Source: Betaproteobacteria bacterium (GTDB taxonomy: Bacteria; Pseudomonadota; Gammaproteobacteria; Burkholderiales; CAIKXV01). Taken from it: a stretch of 64,000 nucleotides of DNA. Made by a program: the position numbers and the translations under genes. Positions within the stretch are counted from its first letter, which is position 1, and each line of letters begins with the position of its first letter. A model generated the notes under the pieces. It had not been told where the DNA came from and did not search any database. It saw only the letters and a program-made list of their open reading frames with translations. Shown here piece after piece: positions 28,476 to 37,983 of the stretch. The stretch lies in assembly GCA_947458265.1 (NCBI GenBank), contig CANGYF010000003.1:1-64000 (forward strand). The letters run 5' to 3'.

Positions 28476-29513
28476 TCAGCCGACCGCGCGACTCACCGCG
28501 CGGGTCGGCCCGCTCCAGCTCGGGATGTAGGCCGCCTTGCGGCCGACGCCGCCGCAGACCACCAGCAGCAGGTCTTCCGGCGTCGCGCCGACGGGCAGCC
28601 CGCCATGCGTGAGCGCCGCACCCTGTTCCGCCAGCGAGCGGCGTACCGGTTCGCCCAGCCAGTCCAGGGGCAACCGTGCGCGCGCGTGGATCAGTGCTGC
28701 GGCCTGTGCCTTGCTGCAGCCGCCGCGCTGGAACAGCAGCGCGTGCTCTGGCGGCACCAGCAGCACCGCCTGTCCGCCACCAACGGTACCGCCCGAGCCG
28801 ACATTGCCTGCCGCCGGCATCGAACCGGCATAGGTTTGCGCGAGGTCGGCCGGGTCGCGGCTGGAACTGTCGTTGATCTCGATGCTGCCCGCGGCGCCGA
28901 CGACGGTGACCACGCCCTGCGCCGGATCGAAGCCGCGGTCGACATGCAGCGCCGTCCACGGGCTCTCGGCCTCGTTCTCGGCGACGCAGAAGCTGTACTT
29001 GCCCGGCTGCCCGAGCGTGGCCATGTCGACCTCGCCGGGTATCGCGCCGCCTACATTGCGCAGCACCAGGCCGACCGCGCGGCCGATCGATGCGTTGGCC
29101 GCGTTGCCCGGGCCGAGCGCGTTGGCGCCCGCGTTCATTCCCGCTGCAACGGCGGCAGGCCCGTTGACGATGATCATCGGGCAGGCCGAGCCGGTCGTGG
29201 TGGCAATGCCTAGCAGGTTGAACTCGTCAGCGCACATCGCGGCGATGGCAGCGCCGACGATGCCGAGGCAGGGCGGCGTGCACCCGGCCATGACCGCATT
29301 GATCGCGACCTGCTGCCAGGTGACGTCGACATAGGTCGGCGGAAGCACGCCCAGCGTGCCTGCCGGGTCCAGCCCGGCAGACTCGAGCATGCGCGCGACC
29401 CGGTCGGCGGTTGGCGGGATCGCCGGCAGCCCGTCGGTGATGCCCGCGGCCAGCAGCGCGGCCTGGGTGAGTTCATAGTCCGACGACGGGCCCGTCCAGC
29501 ATTCCATATGCAT
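28476..29513 (-). CDS. Conserved protein of unknown function
   Basis: 345 residues with ATG start at 29513 (another ATG two codons on). I recognise a pattern, DGLPAIPPTADRV near the N-terminus, then QVAINAVMAGC, TTTGSACPMIIVNGP and NAANASIGRAVGLVLRNVGG, which I recall from uncharacterised proteins that lie near UGSC-domain or Asp/Glu racemase-like genes; this memory is not verified. The sequence is rich in small residues, with no signal peptide or transmembrane segment, and has the Cys residues of AGCTPPC. It lies 36 bp after a Bug gene on the same strand and before the binding-protein/deacetylase pair, so a shared path is likely. Confidence 0.72.
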   Translation of the reverse strand: MHMECWTGPSSDYELTQAALLAAGITDGLPAIPPTADRVARMLESAGLDPAGTLGVLPPTYVDVTWQQVAINAVMAGCTPPCLGIVGAAIAAMCADEFNLLGIATTTGSACPMIIVNGPAAVAAGMNAGANALGPGNAANASIGRAVGLVLRNVGGAIPGEVDMATLGQPGKYSFCVAENEAESPWTALHVDRGFDPAQGVVTVVGAAGSIEINDSSSRDPADLAQTYAGSMPAAGNVGSGGTVGGGQAVLLVPPEHALLFQRGGCSKAQAAALIHARARLPLDWLGEPVRRSLAEQGAALTHGGLPVGATPEDLLLVVCGGVGRKAAYIPSWSGPTRAVSRAVG

Positions 29514-29549
29514 TCCCCGGCAGTGATACCGCAGCGCCGCCGCCCGCGG

Positions 29550-30524
29550 CTACTGCAGCGTGATCTTCGCAGCCTTGATCACCTTGCGCCACGCTTCGAA
29601 CTCTGCGCGCATGAACTTGGCCAGCCCTTCGGGCGAAGTCGGTGCCGGTTCCGCGCCCTGGCTCGCGAACAGCTCGGACATGTCGGGCTGGTTGAGCGCT
29701 TTCACCGTTTCGGCGTTGACCTGGTTGATGATGTCCTTCGGCATTGCAGCTGGGCCGAACAGCCCGTACCAGGTCGTGTACTGGAAGCTCTGCAGCCCCG
29801 GTGTCTCGGAGACGGTGGGCACGTCCGGCGCGGCCGGGGAGCGCTTTGCACTGCCGACGGCGATGGCGCGCAGCCGTCCCGACTTGATGTGCGGCAGCAC
29901 CGACGGCATGCTGTTGAACAGCAGCGAGACCTGGCCGGATATGACATCGGTCATGGCCGGCGTGGTGCCTTTGTAGGGGATGTGCACCATGTCCATGCCG
30001 GTCATCGATTTCAGCAGTTCCATCCCCATGTGGTTCGGGCTTCCCGGCCCGACCGATGCATAGTTGATCTGCCCCGGCTTCGACTTCGCGAGCTTGACCA
30101 GCTCGCTCACCGTTCGCACCGGCAGCGACGGGTGCACCACCAGGATCTGTGGGTTGATCACCAGCAGGGCGATCGGTGCCAGGTCGGTGAACACGTCATA
30201 GGGCAGCTTGCTGACCGCCGGCGCTACGGCCATCGAGCCCGATGTGCCCAGCAGCAGCGTGTGCCCGTCGGGTGGCGAGCGCAGCACCAACTCGACGCCG
30301 ACCACGCCGCCGGCGCCGGGGCGATTCTCGATCACCACCGGCTGCTTCCAGGCATCGCTCAGGCGCTGCCCGAGCGCACGGGCGACGAAATCCACCGGGC
30401 CCCCGGGCGGGAAGTGCACGACGATACGCAGCGAGCGGTTGGGAAAACTCTGCGCATGGACGGACGCCGCCCCGGCCAGCAGGCCGATGGCAACGCCCAG
30501 GCGCAACGACCTGGACCTGTACAT
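29550..30524 (-). CDS. Bug-family TTT substrate-binding protein (6 of 9)
   Basis: 324 residues. The ATG at 30524 follows CGGAGGAGCATCGA on the minus strand and starts the signal peptide ending ASVHAQS. Hallmarks are FPNRSLRIVVHFPPGGPVD, VVIENRPGAGG, PDGHTLLLG and IPYKGTTPAMTDVISG. It is the first gene of a minus-strand row (Bug, unknown, NMT1-like, deacetylase) and divergent from an amidase gene. The Bug protein probably takes up the compound that this cluster converts. Confidence 0.93.
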   Translation of the reverse strand: MYRSRSLRLGVAIGLLAGAASVHAQSFPNRSLRIVVHFPPGGPVDFVARALGQRLSDAWKQPVVIENRPGAGGVVGVELVLRSPPDGHTLLLGTSGSMAVAPAVSKLPYDVFTDLAPIALLVINPQILVVHPSLPVRTVSELVKLAKSKPGQINYASVGPGSPNHMGMELLKSMTGMDMVHIPYKGTTPAMTDVISGQVSLLFNSMPSVLPHIKSGRLRAIAVGSAKRSPAAPDVPTVSETPGLQSFQYTTWYGLFGPAAMPKDIINQVNAETVKALNQPDMSELFASQGAEPAPTSPEGLAKFMRAEFEAWRKVIKAAKITLQ

Positions 30525-30653
30525 TCGATGCTCCTCCGGACGATCTGTTCTTGTATGCATTGAATCTAGCACGCCGTGCCGCTGCCGCTGCCGGAACACG
30601 CTGCGGGACGATTCGTGTACTGTCGATCGACCGCATTCGACGAGACTGGCTCC

Positions 30654-32096
30654 ATGTCATCGCTGTCCCGGCAGTCGCCGCATCCCTGGCAATCGACAGT
30701 CATCGAACTGTCCGCACTCATGGCGCGCAAGGCACTGTCGCCGGTCGAACTGCTCGAGATGTACCTCGCTCGAATCGAGCGCATCAATCCGGTACTCAAT
30801 GCGATCGTCGCCTTCGACATCGACGGCGCGCGAGCCGCCGCGCAGGCCTCCGAGCAGCGGATGATGTCCAGCACCCGCCTGGGCGTGCTCGACGGCATTC
30901 CCGCGACCATCAAGGACAACCTATTCGCGAAAGGCCTGCCGGCGACCTGGGGCAGCCGGCTGTTCGAAGGATTCATGCCGGCGGACGACGATCGCGTCGT
31001 CTCGTACCTGCGCGCGGCGGGCGCGGTGATCGTCGGCAAGACCAACACGCCGGAACTTGCCCTGGCCTCGCACACCGACAACCTGCTGTTCGGCAAGACA
31101 CGCAATCCGTGGGATACGGCGCTCACGCCCGGCGGCTCCAGCGGCGGCGCGGTCGCGGCGATCGCGGCCGGGCTGGCGCCGATCGCGATCGGCACCGATG
31201 CCGGCGGCTCGATCCGGCGTCCGGCGGGCTATACGGGCATCGTCGGCCTGCGCCCGTCGACCGGTCGTATACCGCGCCGGCATGGATTCCCGGCGCTCGC
31301 CAACGATTTCCAGGTGATCGGCCCGGCGGCACGCACGGTGGCGGAACTGTACGAGGTGTTCCGCACCGTGGCGCAGCCGGAGGCCGCGGATCGGGCCTCG
31401 CTGGCCTTCGGCGACCAGCCGCTGCCGCCGGCGCTGCAGCCCGGGACGTTGCGCAGGCTGCGCATCCGGTACGTGTCCGGCATCGGCAGCGAGCCGGTCG
31501 ATCCGCAGGTGCGCGCCGCGATCGCCAACGCAGCGCAGCAGGTGGCCGCGCTCGGCCATGAGGTGGTCGAGGGCCCGGTGCCGTTCGACATCGACCAGGT
31601 TGATGCGATCCGTGGCGTGCTCAGCGGCGCGGCCGTGGCGCGCGTGGTCGAGAAGCATGCCGACTGGCGCGAGAAGGTCGGCGAAGCCATCCTGGACTGG
31701 GGCACGAAGGGCCTGCGCCTGACGGCGACAGACTATGTGAACGCCCTCGATTCGCTGCAGGCGCTGCGCGCCCGCGCGACCGCGGAGTTCGAGACGTTCG
31801 ACATCCTGTTGACCGCGACGTCGACCGCGATGCCCTGGCCGGTCGAGCATCCGTTCCCGAAGGAGATCGATGGCCGTCCTGCGGCCGCGCGCGGTTCCGG
31901 GCTGTTCTCGGGCTACGTAAATGCTGCGGGGCTGCCTGCGATCAGCGTGCCGGTCGAGTCGTCGTCAGCCGGCCTGCCGATCGGCATGCAGCTGGTGGGT
32001 GCGTTCGGCGACGACCTGTCCGTGCTGCAGCTCGCGCAGCAGTTCGAGGATGCGCATCCGTGGGCGCACCGCTGGCCCTCGATCGCGACCGCGTGA
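30654..32096 (+). CDS. Amidase signature family enzyme
   Basis: 480 residues from the ATG at 30654 (an earlier in-frame start exists but adds non-family residues). The Ser-cisSer-Lys triad is complete: Lys87 (ATIKDN), Ser162 in GGSSGG and Ser186 in DAGGSIRRPA. The rest follows the amidase fold to the C-terminal IGMQLVGAFGDD. It hydrolyses a carboxamide to the acid plus ammonia. No GatC/GatB context and no Asp/Glu-tRNA features, so a catabolic amidase is more likely than GatA. Divergent from a Bug gene at 30524, so the two could share regulation. Confidence 0.93.
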   Translation: MSSLSRQSPHPWQSTVIELSALMARKALSPVELLEMYLARIERINPVLNAIVAFDIDGARAAAQASEQRMMSSTRLGVLDGIPATIKDNLFAKGLPATWGSRLFEGFMPADDDRVVSYLRAAGAVIVGKTNTPELALASHTDNLLFGKTRNPWDTALTPGGSSGGAVAAIAAGLAPIAIGTDAGGSIRRPAGYTGIVGLRPSTGRIPRRHGFPALANDFQVIGPAARTVAELYEVFRTVAQPEAADRASLAFGDQPLPPALQPGTLRRLRIRYVSGIGSEPVDPQVRAAIANAAQQVAALGHEVVEGPVPFDIDQVDAIRGVLSGAAVARVVEKHADWREKVGEAILDWGTKGLRLTATDYVNALDSLQALRARATAEFETFDILLTATSTAMPWPVEHPFPKEIDGRPAAARGSGLFSGYVNAAGLPAISVPVESSSAGLPIGMQLVGAFGDDLSVLQLAQQFEDAHPWAHRWPSIATA

Positions 32097-32373
32097 CGCA
32101 TCCACCGGCTGCGCGACTTCGCGCCGATTAATCAGGTCGATTGAGCCGGGACGGACCGCCCGCCGACTGGTCGTCGAGCCGACCATACGTTCGGACCGTT
32201 ACCGGCTCCGGATCGGACCGGCGCAGTCGATAGACGGACACGCCATGCCCGGTGCCTGTCGGCGTGCCGGCGTAGTACCATCCGCGCCTTTGCCCTGCAA
32301 CCCGCAGGCAATTATAGAGGCGCGACCGTGTCGCTGCCGCCAGAGCCCGCCCGGAGACAGCATCCTGCCCGCC

Positions 32374-32895
32374 TTGCGCTACCTGCCACCTGCCCGATGG
32401 TTGCACTGGATCACCGCCGCCCTGATGCTGGTGATCATAGTCGCTGGGCTCTGGATCGTATACTTCGAGCCGGCCGACCAAGCGTTCAAGATGCGCCTTT
32501 ACAACGTGCACGAGAGCCTGGGGGTGATCGTATTCGTCCTGGCACTGGCGCGCATCGTCTATCGTCGGCTGAATCCGCCGCCTCCGCTGCCAAAAGATAC
32601 GCCGGCATGGGTCCGCGTGTGCGCGCATTTGACCCATGGCGCGTTATACGCCCTGCTGCTCCTGATGCCGGTGATCGGATTCCTCGCGACCAATGCCTGG
32701 GGTTTCCCGCTGTCGGTATTCGGCGTGCTGCCGCTGCCATCTCCGATTGGCAAGAATGAGTCGTTGGCGCAATGGCTTTCGCTGTTCCACTGGTGCGGGG
32801 CGATCACGATCATCCTGCTGATCGGAGGCCATCTGGCCGGCGTGGTGTACCACACGTTCGTCCGCCGGGACGGCCTCCTGAAACGAATGACCTAG
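32374..32895 (+). CDS. Cytochrome b561-type di-heme membrane protein
   Basis: About 173 residues from a TTG at 32374; the start is uncertain because no ATG or GTG is in frame nearby (a CTG at 32365 lies 7 bp after GGAGA). Four transmembrane helices carry the expected heme His residues: RWLHW in helix I, NVHESLG in helix II, LTHGALY in helix III and GGHLAGVVYH in helix IV. The family moves electrons across or within the inner membrane, between quinol and periplasmic acceptors. It is 12 bp before the OpgH-like gene and heads the long plus-strand row to 40.0 kb. Confidence 0.85.
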   Translation: MRYLPPARWLHWITAALMLVIIVAGLWIVYFEPADQAFKMRLYNVHESLGVIVFVLALARIVYRRLNPPPPLPKDTPAWVRVCAHLTHGALYALLLLMPVIGFLATNAWGFPLSVFGVLPLPSPIGKNESLAQWLSLFHWCGAITIILLIGGHLAGVVYHTFVRRDGLLKRMT

Positions 32896-32907
32896 CAGGC
32901 GATACAG

Positions 32908-34707
32908 ATGTCGAACGAAACACCCTCCGCCGACCAACTGGCCGCGGCTCCCGATAGCAACCGCCCCTCGATGACGTGGCGCCGCGTCGGCTTTGCCACG
33001 CTGGTCCTGTCGACCTCAGGCGCGCTGCTCTGGTTGATGGCGCTGACCCTTTTCGTCGAAGGTGTCGACCCGATCGGACTGCTGATGCTGGCGCTGTTCG
33101 CGCTGACCCTGCCATGGACCGCGATCGGATTCTGGAACGCGGTGATCGGCTTTGCCGTAATGACCTTCAGCCGCGACCCGGCCCGGGCCGTATCGCCTGA
33201 CCTGTGCGACGTTCCGGACGACCTGCCGATCGACACCACCACCGCGCTGCTGGTGTGCATCCGCAATGAGGATACGCGGCGGCTGCAGCGAAACCTCGAA
33301 TGGATGCTGCAGGGAATCGTCAGCACCGGCCATGCGTCTGCCTTTCACCTCTACATGCTGAGCGACAGCGACGACGCAGCCATTGCCGCTGCCGAAACGG
33401 AGACGGCCGCGGCGCTGTCCGCGCGCTTCGACGGCCTTGTGCAGGTGACCTACCGGCAGCGTGCCGTCTGCACCGGCTATAAAGCGGGCAACATCCGCGA
33501 CTTCTGCGAACGCTGGGGCGACCGCCATCCATTCGCGATCGTTCTCGATGCCGACAGCGTGATGACCGCGCAGTCGATGCTGCGGCTGGTGCGCATCATG
33601 CAGGCGCGTCCGCACCTCGGCATCGTGCAGACGCTGGTGACCGGCCTGCCGAGCGCGAGCCCGTTTGCACGGGTGTTCCAGTTCGGCATGCGCCTTGGCA
33701 TGCGGTCGTACACGCTCGGCTCCGCATTCTGGCAGGGCGATTGCGGTCCGTACTGGGGCCACAACGCGATCCTGCGTGTCGCGCCGTTCACCGCGCACTG
33801 CCACCTCCCGGTGCTGCCCGGCGGCGCGCCGCTCGGCGGCCATGTGCTCAGCCACGACCAGGTCGAGGCGGTGCTGATGCGGCGCGCCGGCTTCGAGGTG
33901 CGTGTGCTGCCGGTCGAGGATGGCAGCTGGGAAGAGAACCCGCCGGCGCTGCCCGAGTTCATCCGTCGAGACCTGCGCTGGTGCCAGGGCAACATGCAGT
34001 ACCTGAAGCTGCTCGGGCTGCGCGACCTGCTGCCGGTCAGCCGCGTCCAGCTGGTGCTGGCGATCGCGATGTACTTCGGCTCGCTCGCCTGGCTGCTGCT
34101 CATGTTCGCGGGGCTGGTGCGACAGATGCCGCTGCGCCCCGACACCGGGTTGATGCTGTTCGCGGCCATCCTTACGATGACCTTCGCGCCGAAGCTGGCC
34201 ACGCTGTTCAACGTGCTGGCGCGCGCGCGGCTGCGTGCCGCCTTCGGCGGGACGCTGCGCATCCTGGCCAGTGCCTTCATCGAACTGCTGCTGACCACGC
34301 TGCTGGCGCCGGTCTCGGCGGTCGCCATCAGCATCTTCCTGGTCGGACTGCTGTTCGGCCGCCGCGTCGGCTGGACCTCCCAGCAGCGCGACGCCGCGCA
34401 GGTGCCGCTGTCTGTGGCGGTGCGCTGCCTCTGGCCACAGGCGCTGACCGGCCTGGTCCTGGCTGGCGCGACGCTATGGATCGCGCCCGGGGCGTTCTGG
34501 TTCGGCCTGCCGATCTACCTCGGCCTGTTGCTGGCGATACCGCTCGCGATGGCTACGGCCTCGCCCGCCCTCGGTCGGACGATGGCGCGCGCCGGTCTTT
34601 GCCGCACGCCCGACGAGACATGGCCGGCTGCGGCGGTGGCGACCGACGCCGTTGCCGCCGAACTGTTCGCACCGGGCCTCGAGCCTTCACTGGCGGGGAA
34701 CGGCTGA
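32908..34707 (+). CDS. opgH: OpgH/MdoH-like glucans biosynthesis glucosyltransferase
   Basis: 599 residues, shorter than the enterobacterial OpgH (about 850). Two N-terminal transmembrane helices precede a GT2 domain with IRNED, LDADS (Asp214, Asp216), QGDCGPYWGHNAIL, GGHVLSHDQVEA and the acceptor-binding RRDLRW (Arg357, Trp358). Several helices follow (about 370-570). This pattern is specific for the osmoregulated periplasmic glucan synthase, which makes beta-1,2-linked glucose chains from UDP-glucose and exports them. No opgG is adjacent; instead an unknown exported protein starts at the stop codon. Confidence 0.9.
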   Translation: MSNETPSADQLAAAPDSNRPSMTWRRVGFATLVLSTSGALLWLMALTLFVEGVDPIGLLMLALFALTLPWTAIGFWNAVIGFAVMTFSRDPARAVSPDLCDVPDDLPIDTTTALLVCIRNEDTRRLQRNLEWMLQGIVSTGHASAFHLYMLSDSDDAAIAAAETETAAALSARFDGLVQVTYRQRAVCTGYKAGNIRDFCERWGDRHPFAIVLDADSVMTAQSMLRLVRIMQARPHLGIVQTLVTGLPSASPFARVFQFGMRLGMRSYTLGSAFWQGDCGPYWGHNAILRVAPFTAHCHLPVLPGGAPLGGHVLSHDQVEAVLMRRAGFEVRVLPVEDGSWEENPPALPEFIRRDLRWCQGNMQYLKLLGLRDLLPVSRVQLVLAIAMYFGSLAWLLLMFAGLVRQMPLRPDTGLMLFAAILTMTFAPKLATLFNVLARARLRAAFGGTLRILASAFIELLLTTLLAPVSAVAISIFLVGLLFGRRVGWTSQQRDAAQVPLSVAVRCLWPQALTGLVLAGATLWIAPGAFWFGLPIYLGLLLAIPLAMATASPALGRTMARAGLCRTPDETWPAAAVATDAVAAELFAPGLEPSLAGNG

Positions 34708-35693
34708 TGCGCAAGATCCTTGTCTGCTCGCTGGCGGCCGCTGCGCTGGCTGGAACGGTCGGCTGTACGATCATCGACCCGGCGCGCCGGGCGACGATGC
34801 CGGTGCAGGCCGAGTTCATCAACGCGAGCCAGCCGACGCTGTGCGCGGAAGAAGACAACGTCTATGTGAAGGTCGTGGGCACCGGCATCTCCGCGTTCCG
34901 GATCGTGGCCGAGCATCCGCCCTACATCGCCTCGGTGGTCAAAGACAGCACGGAGCCCGACTTCACGAACTGTGACATGTCGAACGACCCGGTCTTCAAG
35001 TTCGAACCTCGGACGGTGACCCTGTACGAGGACGCCCATACACGGCTGGTGGGCCACGCATTCCCGACGTTCTGGCGGCCGGAGTCGGTCGACTTCCGCG
35101 TGGGTGACCGCGTGGAACGCGGCCTGCATCTCGTGCAACTGGTGCGACTGGCGGTTCCCGGCCCGGAGCCCAAGCCGCGCGATGTCGAGATCCTCGTGCT
35201 CTATCCGTCGGACGGCTACTGGCGTCCGAAGCCGTTGCCGCCATCGACGCTGCCCGACAGTGCCTATGGCAGTTCCTTCCTGTTCGGCCCGGTCGAGCAC
35301 GACGGTCGCCCGTATGTGGCACTGCGCGAAGTCACCTTCGACCCGGTACGCGAGAACTTCGACCTGGTGTTCCGCGATGGTTCGCGCGGGCGCCTGGCCA
35401 TCACCGAGGTATCGCGCAAGCAACTCGTACTGTCGATGTCGCTCGACACGCCGGTGTCGTCCGGCCGGCCGTTCGCGGCGCTGCGGTCGATGTTCGTCAC
35501 GACGGAGCAGTCGGACGTGGCGCTGGTCGCCTGGAACGCCGGGGCTGCCGGCAAGCCGTCGACCGCACCGGTTCTTTCCTTCGAGAGCATGCGCGCGCCA
35601 GCCGCGCGCTTCGGCCGCAGCGAGCCCTCGCACCACAACCTCAGCGCCCCGGATATCGTGTTCGATGGCTTCACTGCCGTCGCTCCCCGCTGA
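34707..35693 (+). CDS. Uncharacterised exported (possibly lipoprotein) partner of OpgH
   Basis: 328 residues. The ATG overlaps the OpgH stop by one base (TGATG), so translation is coupled. The N-terminus MRKILVCSLAAAALAGTVGC is a signal peptide with a Cys at residue 20 in a weak lipobox (TVGC). The mature part is strand-rich, without catalytic motifs that I recognise; two Cys (about 46 and 91, the latter in FTNCDMSND) could pair. It does not resemble OpgG, OpgD or OpgC in the parts I can recall. The coupling suggests a role in making, transferring or decorating periplasmic glucan. Confidence 0.75.
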   Translation: MRKILVCSLAAAALAGTVGCTIIDPARRATMPVQAEFINASQPTLCAEEDNVYVKVVGTGISAFRIVAEHPPYIASVVKDSTEPDFTNCDMSNDPVFKFEPRTVTLYEDAHTRLVGHAFPTFWRPESVDFRVGDRVERGLHLVQLVRLAVPGPEPKPRDVEILVLYPSDGYWRPKPLPPSTLPDSAYGSSFLFGPVEHDGRPYVALREVTFDPVRENFDLVFRDGSRGRLAITEVSRKQLVLSMSLDTPVSSGRPFAALRSMFVTTEQSDVALVAWNAGAAGKPSTAPVLSFESMRAPAARFGRSEPSHHNLSAPDIVFDGFTAVAPR

Positions 35694-35726
35694 TATCCCG
35701 CCCGCACCCGATCCGAACACCGACAC

Positions 35727-36554
35727 ATGCCGCCCGAAATCGACGTGACTGCCCATCCTTCCGCTGAGCCGGAGCCTGCCGGCGGCGTGCAATGGCAGGC
35801 ACTCCTCGATGGCGACATCGAGGCGCTCGCGCAATGGCCGCACGACCCGCTGGTGTCGTTGTATGGACCGCTGTGTGCGGGACCACGGGACCGGCCGCTG
35901 GTGGTGGGCCATCTCGCGCAGAGCCTGGACGGCCGCATCGCAACCGCCAGCGGTATTTCGCGCTGGCTCAGCGGTGCCGAAGACCTGCTGCACACCCACC
36001 GCATGCGCGCGATTTCGGATGCCGTCCTGGTGGGCGTGAATACCGTCCTGCACGACGATCCGCAACTGACTGTGCGCCTCTGCCTCGGCCGCCATCCGGT
36101 GCGGGTCGTGATCGATCCCGAGCGGCGCCTCGATGGCACGCAGCGCGTGTTCATGGACGATGTCGCGCCGACGCTGCTGCTGGTGGCAGCGGGTTTCGGA
36201 CATGAAGGCGAACGCCTCGGCCATGCGCAGGTCGTGCCGATCGAACGCGGCGCATGCGGCCTCGATCCTCGGGAGATCTGCCGTGTCCTCGCCCAGCGTG
36301 GCCTGCATCGGCTGCTGGTCGAAGGCGGCGGCATCACCGTGTCGCGATTCCTCGACGCGGGCGCGCTGCACCGGCTGCAGGTCACGGTGGCGCCGGTGAT
36401 CCTGGGTTCGGGCCGTCCCGCCATCACGTTGCCCGAGATCAGCGATCTCGAGCAGAGCCTGCGTCCGCGCACCCGGCGCGTGATGCTCGGCGAAGACGTG
36501 ATGATCGAATGCGATTTCGAGGCAGTCGACGCAGTACAGGCTGGCGATGGCTGA
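35727..36554 (+). CDS. RibD C-terminal/DHFR-like pterin or pyrimidine reductase
   Basis: 275 residues. After about 60 variable residues comes the RibD_C fold: [61 protein letters not shown] and [17 protein letters not shown], which together bind NADPH and a pyrimidine or pterin substrate. There is no deaminase domain, so it is not the full riboflavin RibD. It opens a run of five coupled genes that includes a PTPS homologue, so reduction of a pterin-like intermediate is plausible. It overlaps the next gene by 8 bp. Confidence 0.85.
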   Translation: MPPEIDVTAHPSAEPEPAGGVQWQALLDGDIEALAQWPHDPLVSLYGPLCAGPRDRPLVVGHLAQSLDGRIATASGISRWLSGAEDLLHTHRMRAISDAVLVGVNTVLHDDPQLTVRLCLGRHPVRVVIDPERRLDGTQRVFMDDVAPTLLLVAAGFGHEGERLGHAQVVPIERGACGLDPREICRVLAQRGLHRLLVEGGGITVSRFLDAGALHRLQVTVAPVILGSGRPAITLPEISDLEQSLRPRTRRVMLGEDVMIECDFEAVDAVQAGDG

Positions 36555-37563
36555 TCGCGATGCCGGCGATGCCGGCGGGGCCGCTGCCCCGGTCGCGTCG
36601 TCGAGGTCGTTCTGGACCACCGGGCCGTCCCGTGGCGAACTGCGCGACGCACCGCTGCCACCGCCCGGGCCGGGCGAGGTGCTCGTGCGCGCGCTGTACA
36701 GCGGCATCAGCCGCGGTACCGAGTCGCTGGTGTTCCGCGGCGAGGTGCCTTCTACACAGTGGCAGGCGATGCGCTGCCCCTTCCAGCAGGGCGACTTTCC
36801 GGCGCCGGTGAAATACGGCTACTGCTCGGTCGGTGTCGTCGAGGCCGGCGTCGATGAACTGGTCGGGAAGCACGTGTTCTGCCTGCACCCGCACCAGGAT
36901 CGCTACGTGGTGCCGGCTGCGTGGACCACGGTGCTGCCCGGGTCGCTTCCCGCACCGCGCGCGGTGCTTGCAGCGAACATGGAGACCGCTGTGAACGGTC
37001 TCTGGGACGCCGGTCCACGCGTGGGCGACCGGATCACGGTCGTCGGTGGTGGCGTGGTCGGCCTGCTGGTCGCGACGCTGGCAGCGCGCATCCCCGGGAC
37101 CGAGGTCGAACTGGTCGATCCAGACCCGCAGCGGGCGGCGGTCGCCGGCCGCCTGGGTCTGCGCCACGTGCTGCCCTTGGATGCCGCTGGCGACCGCGAC
37201 ATCGTCGTGCATGCGAGCGGCCATCCGGACGGCCTCGCCACCGCACTGGCGCTTGCCGGCTTCGAGGCGACCGTGCTCGAGATGAGCTGGTACGGCGACC
37301 GGCGGGTGCCGGTGCCGCTGGGCGAAGCGTTCCACAGCCGCCGTCTGGTGCTGCGCTCGTCGCAGGTGGGCAGCGTCGCCACCGCGCAGCGCGCGCGCTG
37401 GGACCACCGCCGGCGCATGGCGCTGGCTCTCGACCTGCTCGCCGACGACGCCTTCGATGCACTGGTCGAAGCACGGGTTGCCTTCGACACGTTGCCGGCC
37501 GCGATGGCCCGGCTCGCCCACTCGCCCGACGGAGCCTTGTGCACCGTCGTGACCTACCCCTGA
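36547..37563 (+). CDS. MDR-superfamily (zinc-type alcohol dehydrogenase-like) oxidoreductase
   Basis: 338 residues; a GroES-like N-domain ([16 protein letters not shown]) then a Rossmann domain with [15 protein letters not shown] (about 160-174) for NAD(P)H. The catalytic zinc Cys of alcohol dehydrogenases is replaced in GISRGTES, so no active-site zinc is expected; related sequences with GISTGTE occur in BchC. It is therefore a reductase or dehydrogenase acting without the classic zinc site. The 8-bp overlap with the RibD-like gene and 15-bp gap to the PTPS homologue place it firmly in the operon. Confidence 0.85.
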   Translation: MADRDAGDAGGAAAPVASSRSFWTTGPSRGELRDAPLPPPGPGEVLVRALYSGISRGTESLVFRGEVPSTQWQAMRCPFQQGDFPAPVKYGYCSVGVVEAGVDELVGKHVFCLHPHQDRYVVPAAWTTVLPGSLPAPRAVLAANMETAVNGLWDAGPRVGDRITVVGGGVVGLLVATLAARIPGTEVELVDPDPQRAAVAGRLGLRHVLPLDAAGDRDIVVHASGHPDGLATALALAGFEATVLEMSWYGDRRVPVPLGEAFHSRRLVLRSSQVGSVATAQRARWDHRRRMALALDLLADDAFDALVEARVAFDTLPAAMARLAHSPDGALCTVVTYP

Positions 37564-37578
37564 TCCTGGAGCATCCGC

Positions 37579-37983
37579 ATGTACAGCCTTGCCGTTTCCG
37601 ACCACATCATGATCGCGCACAGCTTCACCGGAGAGATCTTCGGCCCGGCGCAGCAGTTGCACGGCGCCACCTACGGGGTGGAGATCGACGTGAGGCGCGA
37701 GGCGCTCGACGAGAACGGGCTGGTGTGCGACATCGGCCTTGCGTTGCAGGCCCTGCGCGACGTACTCGCCGGGCTCAACTACAAGAACCTCGACACGCTG
37801 CCCGAACTGGCCGGCCGCAACACCACCACCGAGTTCATGGCAGGCGAGATCTTCCGCCGCCTGCAGGTGCGCATCTCCGCCGGTGACTTCGGGCCCGGTA
37901 CCGCCGGGCAACTCGCGTCGATGCGGGTCACGCTGCGCGAGTCGCCAGTGGCCTGGGCGAGCTTCGAAGGCGCATTGCGTTGA
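37579..37983 (+). CDS. Divergent 6-pyruvoyl-tetrahydropterin synthase/QueD homologue
   Basis: 134 residues, the normal length of the family. The T-fold start (HIMIAHSFTGE) and the helix/strand order fit, and TTTEFMA matches the conserved pterin-binding Glu region. Key residues differ: the zinc motif HGH reads HGATY (His28, Gly29, Ala30), no Cys occupies the nucleophile position just before it (FGPAQQ), and the catalytic His of LDHxxLN is absent (LNYKNLD). The fold probably still binds a pterin-like ring, but the textbook reaction is unlikely. It overlaps the glycosyltransferase start by 4 bp. Confidence 0.8.
   Translation: MYSLAVSDHIMIAHSFTGEIFGPAQQLHGATYGVEIDVRREALDENGLVCDIGLALQALRDVLAGLNYKNLDTLPELAGRNTTTEFMAGEIFRRLQVRISAGDFGPGTAGQLASMRVTLRESPVAWASFEGALR

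Noticed and set aside
30654-32096. Amidase as GatA
   Set aside because: No gatB or gatC nearby and the context is a catabolic Bug region.
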